DNA of 13,465 bases, taken from NCBI GenBank assembly GCA_958422985.1, contig CATZPY010000029.1:1-13465 (forward strand), in the 5' to 3' direction. Origin of the DNA: an uncultured Clostridium sp. (GTDB lineage Bacteria; Bacillota; Clostridia; TANB77; CAG-508). Every line of letters begins with the position of its first letter. Position 1 is the first letter of the stretch. The position numbers and the translations under genes are program-made. The notes beneath the pieces were generated by a model. That model saw only the letters and a list, made by a program, of their open reading frames with translations. It was not told where the DNA came from and searched no databases. Of the stretch, positions 1-6,340 are shown piece after piece.

Positions 1-729
1 TTATTAATGAATAATAAAATAAATGATAAGAGAGATTTTATAGCAACTATTTTAAATATATATTCAAAAGATGCTATTGATTTAGAAAAAGTAAATGGAA
101 AAATTAAAATCAAAGATTTGAATAATACTGATGTTGTATTGAATAAATTAGAAGAAGATGAAAGATATGTATATTATGTATTAACGAAGAATCAAGAATT
201 TGATACCGATAAGTGGCATTCAATAGTAGAACGACAATTAGATAAAAGAAAATTTGTAAAGAAAGAAAATACAAGTTTATTAAAAAGAATATTAAAAATA
301 AGTTTGATTGCCTTTTTAATATTTATACTATTATTTATAGTATATTTAGTTACAATGTTGTTTATACCTTCAAAAGAAAAATTTATTTTAAATGCACCAG
401 AAATGATTTATAGTATGGGAACAGCCCTAGTAGCAATACCAATTTCTATAATTATATTAAATGTATTAATGAAAATATCAAAACGCCAATTTATAAAAGA
501 TGATTTAAAAAAATATACAGATAAAGGTGCATTAGAAGTATTGAAATGGAAAAAATTCGAAAAGTTTATTAGAGACTTTTCTATGATAGAAAATGCTGAA
601 TTAGAAAGTGTTAAATTGTGGGACAAATATATAGCATATGCAATGGCATTAAATATAAATAAAAGTTATAAGTCAGAAGAACTTAATGAGTTGAATAAAA
701 TTATAGATAGCCATAAATGGTTTATATAA
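1..729 (+). CDS. DUF2207-type membrane protein, C-terminal part (5' end outside window)
   Basis: The frame is open back to base 1 (two Leu codons precede the first ATG at 7), and only six bases lie upstream, so no ribosome binding site can be judged. I read this as the C-terminal part of a longer gene. Numbered from the ATG, it has a cytosolic-looking segment (1-95, beginning with a KRDFIATILNIYSKDAI stretch), two membrane helices (about 98-119 and 136-156), and a C-terminal cytosolic part containing WKKFEKFIRDFS and VKLWDKYIAYAMALNI. That layout and the closing W..F..FI.DFS / LW..Y..YA.ALN pattern resemble the end of DUF2207 (YciQ-like) predicted membrane proteins. These are usually 500-600 residues, with an N-terminal extracellular domain that would lie upstream here. 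Function is unknown. The family call is from memory of the pattern and moderately sure; the coding call is sure. Confidence 0.72.
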   Translation, partial: LLMNNKINDKRDFIATILNIYSKDAIDLEKVNGKIKIKDLNNTDVVLNKLEEDERYVYYVLTKNQEFDTDKWHSIVERQLDKRKFVKKENTSLLKRILKISLIAFLIFILLFIVYLVTMLFIPSKEKFILNAPEMIYSMGTALVAIPISIIILNVLMKISKRQFIKDDLKKYTDKGALEVLKWKKFEKFIRDFSMIENAELESVKLWDKYIAYAMALNINKSYKSEELNELNKIIDSHKWFI

Positions 730-781
730 AATATAAGAAAAAAACTACTAGTTCTTCTATATAATATGGGAATTTTTTGAT

Positions 782-810
782 ATTTTGTTACAACAAAATT
801 GATTTTTTTT
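782..810 (+). terminator. Probable intrinsic terminator after the DUF2207-like gene
   Basis: A 7-bp AT-rich stem (attttgt / acaaaat) with a 4-nt loop is followed three bases later by a run of eight T (803-810). It lies about 50 bases past the stop codon. The stem is weak, with one G-C pair per arm, so termination may be partial. Confidence 0.45.
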
Positions 811-881
811 AAATTAAAATTTTTTTATGATACATTTTTTTATTATTTATTATTAGATATATGATTAGTTTTTAAATGGCG

Positions 882-916
882 AATAGCAGGAAATTTTAAA
901 AATCCTGCTATTTTTT
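882..916 (+). terminator. Hairpin terminator between convergent genes
   Basis: A perfect 10-bp stem (aatagcagga / tcctgctatt) with an 11-nt loop is followed on the plus strand by continuous T through 916. It lies between the converging DUF2207-like and methyltransferase genes. The right arm contains the stop codon of the minus-strand methyltransferase gene. On the minus strand the hairpin has no good T-run, so it should act mainly on plus-strand transcription. Confidence 0.7.
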
Positions 917-1654
917 GGCTCTAATAAATAAAAAATATGGTCTATCATACTGATTAATATATTTAGGAAGAATTTTTATACTTTCTTCGTCAGGTAATGG
1001 TTCTAAAATTTTTTCAACATTAAATCCACTTTTAACTAAGCCATTTATTAAACTACTAAAATTTCTATGATATTTTTTTACTAGTACTCCATTCCATTCT
1101 TTTTCTCTTAAACCTTCTCGGTTATAGTCTGATAAAAGTAAAAACCATTTTCTATTAATTTCTGTATAATTTTTTTTCATCCAAGGCTCGAATTTAGTAG
1201 CAATTCGTAAAGGGTGATCAATGGAGAAAATTAATATTCCATCTTCGTTTAATAAATTATATATATCTTTTATTAATTTGTCATAGTCCTTTACATAGTG
1301 AATAGCTAATGAAGAAATTACTACATCAAATTTGTTTTCCAATTTATCTATATCTTCAATTGCCATCAATTTGTATGTTATGTCTTTATCTTTATTATTA
1401 GTTAAAGCTATGTTTAACATATGTTTAGATATATCAATTCCTAAAACTTCTTTTGCGCCTAAAGCTTTACAATATATGTCATTTTCACCATAGCCACATC
1501 CTAAATCAAGAACTTTTTTATTATGTAAGTCTGGTAATAATTTTCTAAAATTAGGGATTTCGATTAAATCATTTGCATTTATTCCCTTATTTTCGAATCT
1601 CATTTTATCATATGCTTCTGAGAAAGTTTTAATATCATATATGTTCTGTTTCAT
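908..1654 (-). CDS. Class I SAM-dependent methyltransferase
   Basis: This 248-residue soluble protein has a Rossmann-type methyltransferase core. Motif I (VLDLGCGYGE, residues 48-57) binds S-adenosylmethionine, and the acidic residue at the end of strand 2 is Asp74 in GIDIS. An IEDI stretch lies at 99-102, and motif IV/post-IV (FDVVISSLAIHYV, about 109-121) is followed by LLNEDGILIFSIDHP. These fit the Methyltransf_11/25 group, which covers small-molecule, quinone and other methylases, so the substrate cannot be named. The C-terminal third (about 160-248) is a cap-like region rich in Lys and aromatic residues. The ATG start is supported by an AGGAG about nine bases upstream. The gene is transcribed alone from an extended -10 promoter, and its stop codon is buried in a terminator hairpin. 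Confidence 0.9.
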   Translation of the reverse strand: MKQNIYDIKTFSEAYDKMRFENKGINANDLIEIPNFRKLLPDLHNKKVLDLGCGYGENDIYCKALGAKEVLGIDISKHMLNIALTNNKDKDITYKLMAIEDIDKLENKFDVVISSLAIHYVKDYDKLIKDIYNLLNEDGILIFSIDHPLRIATKFEPWMKKNYTEINRKWFLLLSDYNREGLREKEWNGVLVKKYHRNFSSLINGLVKSGFNVEKILEPLPDEESIKILPKYINQYDRPYFLFIRAKK

Positions 1655-1681
1655 AAAATATCACTCCTATTTTCAGAATTT

Positions 1682-1709
1682 ATTATATCACTTTATTTCT
1701 ACAATTTAA
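1682..1709 (-). promoter_or_regulatory. Extended -10 promoter of the methyltransferase gene
   Basis: On the minus strand TATAAT (1682-1687) is preceded by TGA (1688-1690), an extended -10 element. A weak -35 (TTAAAT, 1704-1709) lies 16 bases upstream. The start of transcription would fall near 1675, about 20 bases before the ATG, leaving room for the AGGAG site. Confidence 0.55.
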
Positions 1710-1760
1710 TACAGAAATTTAATTATTATATTCTTTAAAATTATATATTACTTGAAAATA

Positions 1761-1825
1761 CTAATGGTAGCATGTAGGTGCTACCATTAGCTATAAAAAA
1801 TATTTTTTGGTAGCAACTTTGGTAG
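1761..1825. repeat. Perfect 12-bp inverted repeat with nearby TGGTAG direct repeats
   Basis: The arms ctaatggtagca (1761-1772) and tgctaccattag (1779-1790) are exactly complementary around a 6-nt loop. TGGTAGCA recurs directly at 1808-1815 and its first six bases at 1820-1825, giving a 12-base period for TTGGTAG. No clean T-run follows the hairpin on either strand (minus: tatttt; plus: ctataaaaaa), so it is a poor classic terminator. It could be a weak minus-strand terminator, a protein-binding site or a remnant of a mobile element. I cannot decide between these. Confidence 0.6.
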
Positions 1826-1931
1826 AAAATCATAAAAAATAATAAAAAATAAAATAAATTAAGTAAAATTATTTTTAGATAAAAAGCTTGATATATAAGC
1901 ATTTCATAAATTAATATAAAATATTTTAAAA

Positions 1932-1955
1932 TAAAAAAAAGAGGCTAAAGCCTCT
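1932..1955 (-). terminator. Intrinsic terminator of tRNA-fMet
   Basis: On the minus strand agaggc-ttta-gcctct forms a 6-bp GC-rich stem with a 4-nt loop (1940-1955). It is followed at once by a run of T (plus-strand A-run 1933-1940). It begins five bases after the CCA end of the tRNA, which fits a single-gene tRNA transcript. Confidence 0.85.
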
Positions 1956-1960
1956 GGAAT

Positions 1961-2036
1961 TGGTTGCGGGGGGAGGACTCGAACCTCCGACCTTTGGGTT
2001 ATGAGCCCAACGAGCTGCCAACTGCTCCACCCCGCG
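1961..2036 (-). tRNA. Initiator tRNA-fMet (CAT anticodon)
   Basis: This is a complete 76-nt cloverleaf on the minus strand with CCA encoded. The acceptor arm is CGCGGGG / CCCCGCA with an unpaired C1-A72, the hallmark that lets formyltransferase recognise an initiator tRNA. The anticodon loop is CTCATAA, anticodon CAT. The anticodon stem TTGGG / CCCAA carries three consecutive G-C pairs next to the loop, the feature needed for P-site entry. The T-arm has GGTTCGAGTCC. These features separate it from elongator tRNA-Met and from the tRNA-Ile2 that also has a CAT anticodon gene. A consensus promoter and an own terminator flank it. Confidence 0.96.
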
Positions 2037-2052
2037 ATGTGTTACAAATAAT

Positions 2053-2082
2053 ATTATATAACTTAAAATATTATTTTGTCAA
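2053..2082 (-). promoter_or_regulatory. Promoter of tRNA-fMet
   Basis: On the minus strand a perfect TTGACA (2077-2082) and a perfect TATAAT (2053-2058) are separated by 18 bases. The -10 ends 16 bases before the first tRNA nucleotide, so the leader is very short. This is a strong vegetative sigma-type promoter, as expected for a stable RNA gene. Confidence 0.85.
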
Positions 2083-2170
2083 TACCTATAATATAATTTA
2101 TTAATATATTATATGAGAAAATTTCTATATTATACCAAAAGTATATAAAATATATAATAAATTGTATGTA

Positions 2171-2449
2171 TTAATTTTGTATCTGTATTTGAATATTGGT
2201 ATTAGTATCTATAAATACATCAGAATTAATATCTAAATTATAATATGGCATAACTTTCTTAGAATCTGTATGGTTTTTAGAATTAGAATAATTAGGTTTA
2301 AATTTATGTTTAGATGAATTATTTGTAGTTTCTACTAAAACAATATTTACAGATAAAAAATTGTATTCTAGCCTACCAGAATATTTACCGAGTGAATCAA
2401 CAGAATAAAAAGCAATAATAATTAAAATAAATAAAAAAGTTTTTTTCAT
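2171..2449 (-). CDS. Small exported protein, Asn/Ser-rich, unknown function
   Basis: This 92-residue protein starts with a short positive end and a hydrophobic stretch (MKKTFLFILIIIAFYS, 1-16), which looks like a signal peptide or membrane anchor. GKYSGRLEYNF follows, and then a polar tail rich in Asn, Ser, Lys and Ile that ends in an alternating I-Q-I-Q pattern. The ATG has a perfect AGGAGG site seven bases upstream. It is the third gene of a minus-strand operon of small exported proteins and starts 30 bases after its neighbour. The GKYSG after the hydrophobic segment loosely recalls the region after the signal peptide in TasA/camelysin-like proteins. I do not recognise the family with certainty, and no terminator is obvious downstream. 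Confidence 0.6.
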   Translation of the reverse strand: MKKTFLFILIIIAFYSVDSLGKYSGRLEYNFLSVNIVLVETTNNSSKHKFKPNYSNSKNHTDSKKVMPYYNLDINSDVFIDTNTNIQIQIQN

Positions 2450-2479
2450 TTAGCCTCCTAAAAAATAATTTATATAAAA

Positions 2480-2935
2480 CTAAAATTTATACTGTTCATA
2501 AAAAATTTTTAATTTACTAAAAAGATTTAAAGAAAGATTAAAAGTACCAGAATAGGCAATAGAGATAGTAAAAATATGTTCTTCTTTTGATAAAGAAGGA
2601 AGTATAAAAAATTCAGATTTTGAATTATTAAGAAAGATTTCATTTGAATCTTTATAGCAGTGGATATCTAGATTACTAGGAATATTTTCTAAGCAAAAAT
2701 AATATTTATAGGGGATTTCTGAAATAGTATCATCTTTGAAATTAGATACTTTAAAAGAATATTCTGAAAATAAATTCGAATTGTTTAAACTAATATTAGG
2801 AGAGAAGTAAACATTAAAAATTGGATTTGCAATATTAGAATAAATAGATATATTGGTATTAAAAGAATAAATGTAATGAACAATTATACCAATTAAAGAA
2901 AAACATAAAATAAATATAAATAAAGATTTTTTCAA
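2480..2935 (-). CDS. Small exported beta-rich protein, possibly TasA/camelysin-like
   Basis: This 151-residue protein has an N-terminal hydrophobic segment (about 4-24) after MKK and then an extracellular part of alternating hydrophobic/polar strands. Stretches include ANPIFNVYFSPNISL (36-50), EYSFKVSNFKDD (58-69), KEEHIFTISIAYSG (117-130) and a closing LKIFYEQYKF. This looks like an all-beta secreted domain. The start is TTG at 2935, two bases after the stop codon of the preceding gene, and its AAGGA site lies inside that gene's last codons, so translation is probably coupled. The size and plan match the frame-restored first gene, which suggests paralogous or co-assembling surface proteins. 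The TasA/camelysin relation is inference from layout; no enzymatic motif is visible. Confidence 0.65.
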   Translation of the reverse strand: MKKSLFIFILCFSLIGIIVHYIYSFNTNISIYSNIANPIFNVYFSPNISLNNSNLFSEYSFKVSNFKDDTISEIPYKYYFCLENIPSNLDIHCYKDSNEIFLNNSKSEFFILPSLSKEEHIFTISIAYSGTFNLSLNLFSKLKIFYEQYKF

Positions 2936-2937
2936 GA

Positions 2938-3358
2938 TTACATCCTTTCAAAGATAATTTTTAAATTAATAAAAAAATTAGAAGAATTAAAAATATCTAA
3001 ATTATTAAAATTCCATTCCCAAAAAAATGTTAGTTTATTAACAGAGTTGGTATTATATGTGGATAAGATATAATTTTTTTTAGAAAAATCCACAAGTACA
3101 TTATTAATATAAAGATTTATATTCGCTGGAATGCTAGAATTAATATTTAGAATTTTAAAATTGATATTTTTATTAGAATTAATTAATAAAAAAAAATATC
3201 CGTATGAGCCGTGGCGCGAGCTTACCATTATACAAAGAATTTGAATTGGCAGTTTCAGAAAGGTTAATACTTAAATTAAAGGTTTGAGGGTATAAAATAA
3301 TATAAGTATAAGGAATAAATAAAATAACGAAAAATAGCAAGATTAAAAATTTTTTCAT
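2938..3358 (-). pseudogene. Frameshifted small exported protein gene, first of the operon
   Basis: From the ATG at 3358 (AGGAG site at 3363-3367) the frame gives MKKFLILLFFVILFIPYT, a clear signal peptide or anchor. It continues through LYNGKLAP and then stops at 3179 (59 residues). From about 3214 onward the next frame carries GSYGYFFLLINSNKNINFKI and runs to TAA at 2938-2940. Removing one base at about 3209-3214 joins the two as KLAP-GSYGYFF, giving a protein of about 139 residues close in size to the next gene. The APGSxGxF followed by IN..KNI.F.I..I.SSIPANI resembles the APG region of TasA/camelysin-like proteins. The second segment has an internal ATG at 3228, but no ribosome binding site precedes it. 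The gene is broken as written, by mutation or by a sequence error. Confidence 0.75.
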
Positions 3359-3391
3359 AGAATCTCCTAAAAAGTTGAATAAAGTAAAAAA

Positions 3392-3420
3392 ATTATAATA
3401 AAAAATGTAAGGTTTGTCAA
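3392..3420 (-). promoter_or_regulatory. Perfect consensus promoter of the small exported protein operon
   Basis: On the minus strand TTGACA (3415-3420) and TATAAT (3392-3397) are separated by exactly 17 bases, the ideal vegetative promoter. The transcript would begin near 3385, leaving a leader of about 27 bases that contains the AGGAG of the first gene. It lies back to back with the fru promoter. Confidence 0.85.
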
Positions 3421-3438
3421 TAATAAAAGAGATACTAA

Positions 3439-3467
3439 TTGTAAAAAATAAATGCTTATGATAAAAT
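3439..3467 (+). promoter_or_regulatory. Promoter of the fruK-fruA-ptsH-ptsI operon
   Basis: TTGTAA (3439-3444), a 17-base spacer and TAAAAT (3462-3467) with an upstream TGA (3459-3461) make an extended -10 promoter. It lies about 36 bases before the fruK ATG. TTGTAAA (3439-3445) is repeated in inverted form as TTTACAA at 3479-3485, bracketing the promoter, so a repressor site is conceivable. No regulator gene accompanies the operon here and I see no clear catabolite-response (cre) box. Confidence 0.6.
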
Positions 3468-3503
3468 TAAAATGAAAATTTACAAAAGATAGGGGGGAAG
3501 AAG

Positions 3504-4407
3504 ATGATTTATACAGTAACATTTAACCCAGCGTTAGACTACATTTTAGAACTAGATAAGCTAGAAATAGGAAAAATACAAAAGTCAAAAAACGAATTAA
3601 TACTTCCGGGTGGAAAAGGGATAAATGTTTCTACAGTATTAACAAATTTAGATACCGATAATGTAGCTTTAGGTTACAAAGTAGGTTTTGTAGGAGCAGA
3701 AATAGAAAGACGTATAAAAGAGATGAATATTAAAACAGATTTTATAGAATTAGAAGATGGAAATTCAAGAATAAATGTAAAAATTATAGGAGAAGAAGAA
3801 ACTGCAATAAATACTAATGGACCAAGAATAACAGAAGGAAAAATTAAAGAATTATTGGAAAAATTGGAAAAATTAGAAGAAAATGATATTTTAGTATTAT
3901 CTGGTAGCATACCATCATCAATAAATGATGATATATACGAAAAAATTTGCAGTATAGTACAAAAACAAAAAGTGAAAATTGTAGTAGATGCTACTAAAAA
4001 TTTATTATTGCAATCTTTAAAATATAAACCATTTTTAGTAAAACCTAATAATGAAGAATTAGGAGAAATGTTTAATGTAGAGATACATACAAAAGAAGAT
4101 GCATATGTATATGGAAAAAAGTTAAAAGAAATGGGAGCGCAAAATGTATTAGTTTCTATGGGAAAAATACGGTGCAATTTTAATTGATGAAAATAATAAA
4201 GAACATTTTTTAAAGTCACCAGATGGTAAAAGAATAAACACTGTAGGTGCAGGAGATTCTATGGTTGCAGGTTTTTTAGCAGGTTATTTAAAATATGAAG
4301 ATTATGAAGAAGCTTTAAAAATGGGAGTATCTGCAGGAACAGCCAGTGCTTTATCAAAATATTTGGCGACAAAAGAAGAAATATATAACTTATATAATAA
4401 TATTTAA
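3504..4407 (+). pseudogene. fruK: 1-phosphofructokinase gene fruK, broken by a one-base insertion
   Basis: FruK phosphorylates fructose 1-phosphate, the product of FruA, to fructose 1,6-bisphosphate. The N-terminal MIYTVTFNPALDY, the substrate-loop GGKGINVS (36-43), GFVG (61-64), the NTNGPRIT lid region, LSGSIPSS and KPNNEEL identify this PfkB-family sugar kinase. In frame it ends at 4187 after 227 residues with an aberrant MGKIRCNFN. Dropping one A from the five-A run at 4163-4167 gives MGKYGAILID and then INTVGAGDSMVAGF, with the catalytic Asp at about residue 251. The restored frame runs to TAA at 4405-4407, 300 residues in total, the normal FruK size. The truncated product would lack the ATP-binding and catalytic part. 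The downstream frame has no other lesion, so the change is very recent or a consensus error. The ATG follows AGGGGGGAAG. Confidence 0.9.
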
Positions 4408-4422
4408 ACTAAGGAGGAAAAG

Positions 4423-6339
4423 ATGAAAATAACAGATTTATTAAGTGAAAAGTCAATTGAACTTAATGTGAAAGCAAAAGATAAAAATGACATAATTAAT
4501 AAAATGACAGAATTAATGTTAAAAACAGGAAGAATTACAGATTTAAATGAATACAAAGAACTTGTAATAAAAAGAGAAGAAGAAGGAAGTACAGGAGTTG
4601 GAGAAGGAATTGCCATTCCACATGGCAAAGGAAACTGTGTAACAGAGCCAGGTCTTGTTGCAATGGTAGTTCCAGAAGGTGTTGAATATAATGCATTAGA
4701 TGGAAAACCAGTTAATTTATTATTTATGATTGCAGCTCCAGATACAAATAGTAATGTACATTTAGATGTATTAAGTAGATTATCTACAATGTTAATGGAT
4801 ACAGATTTTAAAAACAAATTAATTTCCGCAAAAAGTAAAAAAGAATTTTTAGAAATAATAAATGAAGCAGAAAAAGAAAAATTTAAAGAAGAAACAAAAC
4901 ATGGAAATGGGTATGAAATTTTAGGAATAACAGCATGTCCTACAGGAATTGCACATACTTATATGGCAGCTGAAGCATTAGAAAATGCAGGAAAAGAAAT
5001 GGGTCATCTTGTAAAAATAGAAACACAAGGTCAATCTGGTGTTAAAAATAAATTAACAAAAGAAGAAATAAAAAATGCAAAAGCGATAATAATTGCTGCA
5101 GATATAGATATAGATTTATCTAGATTTAAAGGTAAAAAAATTCTTAAAGCAAAAGTTTCAGATGGAATTCATAAACCAAAAGATTTAATAGAAAAAGCTT
5201 TAAATGGTAAAGACATTCCTGTATACGAGGGAAATGGAAAAGATGATTCTGAATATGAAAACTCCGAAAATGCAGGAAATAAAATATATAGATATTTAAT
5301 GAATGGTGTAACACATATGTTGCCATTTGTTGTTGGTGGAGGTATATTAATAGCAATAGCATTTTTATTAGATGACTATTCTATAAATCCAGCAAATTTT
5401 GGTATGAATACACCAGTTGCAGCATTCTTTAAAACAATTGGTGGAATAGCATTTGATTTTATGCTATGTATATTATCTGGATATATAGCTATGAGTATTG
5501 CAGATAGACCAGGTTTAGCAGTTGGTTTTGTTGGTGGGGCTGTAGCAAAAGCTGGAACAACATTTGCATCATTAACAAACCCAGATGTTGCACTTGTAAG
5601 CTCTGGATTTTTAGGTGCTTTAATAGCAGGTTTCATTGGTGGATATGTAGTTCTTCTATTAAGAAAAGTATTTTCTTTCTTGCCAAAGAGCTTAGAAGGT
5701 GTAAAACCTATATTAATATATCCAGTTGGTGGAATTCTTTTAATAGGATTAATAATGCTTGCAATAAATCCAGTTGTAGGAGCAATTAATACAGCATTAA
5801 ATAATTTCTTATCATCTATGCAAGGAGCAAACAAAATAATATTAGGAGCAATTTTAGGTGGTATGATGTCTGTTGACTTAGGAGGACCAGTTAACAAAGC
5901 ATCATATACATTTGGAACAGGAATGCTTGCAGAAGGGCATTACGACATAATGGCAGCAGTTATGGCAGGAGGTATGGTTGCACCACTTGCAATAGCATTA
6001 CTTGCAACATTCTTCCCTAAAAAATTACCAAAGAAAGACAGACAATCTGCTTTATTAAACTATGTTATGGGATTTTCATTTATATCAGAAGGAGCTATAC
6101 CATTTGCTTCAGCAGATCCAATACGTGTAATTCTTTCTTGCGTAGTTGGTTCAGCAGTTGCAGGAGCTATGTCTATGTTCTTTAACTGTACATTAATGGC
6201 TCCACATGGAGGTATATTTGTGTTACCAGTAGTAGGAAATGCAGCATTATATTTACTTTCGATAGTAGTAGGTTCTTTAGTTGCAATGCTTATTTTAGCA
6301 GCGTTAAAGAAAAATGTTTGGACAAAGGAGAGTAAATAA
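4423..6339 (+). CDS. fruA: PTS fructose transporter subunit IIABC
   Basis: This 638-residue fructose-specific Enzyme II carries all three domains in the order IIA-IIB-IIC. It takes up fructose and phosphorylates it at C1. IIA (about 1-150) has the phosphoryl-accepting His67 in GIAIPHGK. IIB (about 163-262) has the phosphocysteine Cys172 in GITACPTGIAHTYMAAEAL. IIC (about 285-632) is the membrane channel, with several hydrophobic helices and conserved stretches DRPG, GGPVNKASY and SEGAIPFA. An acidic/Asn-rich linker joins IIB and IIC. The ATG follows AAGGAGGAAAAG and lies 15 bases after the fruK stop. All catalytic residues are present, so transport should work even if fruK is broken; fructose 1-phosphate would then build up unless another kinase acts. 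HPr and EI encoded just downstream supply its phosphate. Confidence 0.96.
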   Translation: MKITDLLSEKSIELNVKAKDKNDIINKMTELMLKTGRITDLNEYKELVIKREEEGSTGVGEGIAIPHGKGNCVTEPGLVAMVVPEGVEYNALDGKPVNLLFMIAAPDTNSNVHLDVLSRLSTMLMDTDFKNKLISAKSKKEFLEIINEAEKEKFKEETKHGNGYEILGITACPTGIAHTYMAAEALENAGKEMGHLVKIETQGQSGVKNKLTKEEIKNAKAIIIAADIDIDLSRFKGKKILKAKVSDGIHKPKDLIEKALNGKDIPVYEGNGKDDSEYENSENAGNKIYRYLMNGVTHMLPFVVGGGILIAIAFLLDDYSINPANFGMNTPVAAFFKTIGGIAFDFMLCILSGYIAMSIADRPGLAVGFVGGAVAKAGTTFASLTNPDVALVSSGFLGALIAGFIGGYVVLLLRKVFSFLPKSLEGVKPILIYPVGGILLIGLIMLAINPVVGAINTALNNFLSSMQGANKIILGAILGGMMSVDLGGPVNKASYTFGTGMLAEGHYDIMAAVMAGGMVAPLAIALLATFFPKKLPKKDRQSALLNYVMGFSFISEGAIPFASADPIRVILSCVVGSAVAGAMSMFFNCTLMAPHGGIFVLPVVGNAALYLLSIVVGSLVAMLILAALKKNVWTKESK

Positions 6340-6340
6340 C

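Larger units (their letters stand above)
1655..1939. other. Non-coding spacer between methyltransferase and tRNA-fMet
   Basis: No credible gene is visible in this spacer. It holds the methyltransferase promoter at its left end, a perfect inverted repeat at 1761-1790 and TGGTAG direct repeats at 1808-1825. The rest is almost pure A/T up to the tRNA terminator. Confidence 0.6.

Noticed and set aside
3188..3196. Nine-base homopolymer as a phase-variable or slippage site in the exported protein gene
   Set aside because: Slippage here could also join the frames, but it would leave RLIRIFF instead of GSYGYF, so the better junction is the ccacgg segment about 15 bases upstream.
2938..3228. Separate 96-residue protein starting at the internal ATG 3228
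   Set aside because: No ribosome binding site and no signal peptide. Joining it to the upstream frame restores a coherent exported protein.
3674..4219. Minus-strand open frame of 181 codons opposite fruK
   Set aside because: It lies fully antisense to a recognised kinase gene, has no ribosome binding site or known motif, and reads as a shadow of AT-rich coding DNA.
5376..5897. Minus-strand open frame of 173 codons opposite fruA
   Set aside because: Antisense to the IIC membrane domain. Its Pro/Ile-rich composition is the mirror of Gly/Asn codons in fruA, and no start signal is visible.
6314..6340. Upstream in-frame start for HPr giving a 96-residue protein
   Set aside because: It overlaps fruA and would shift the active His and Ser away from 15 and 46. 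The ATG at 6341 has a proper AAAGGAG site.
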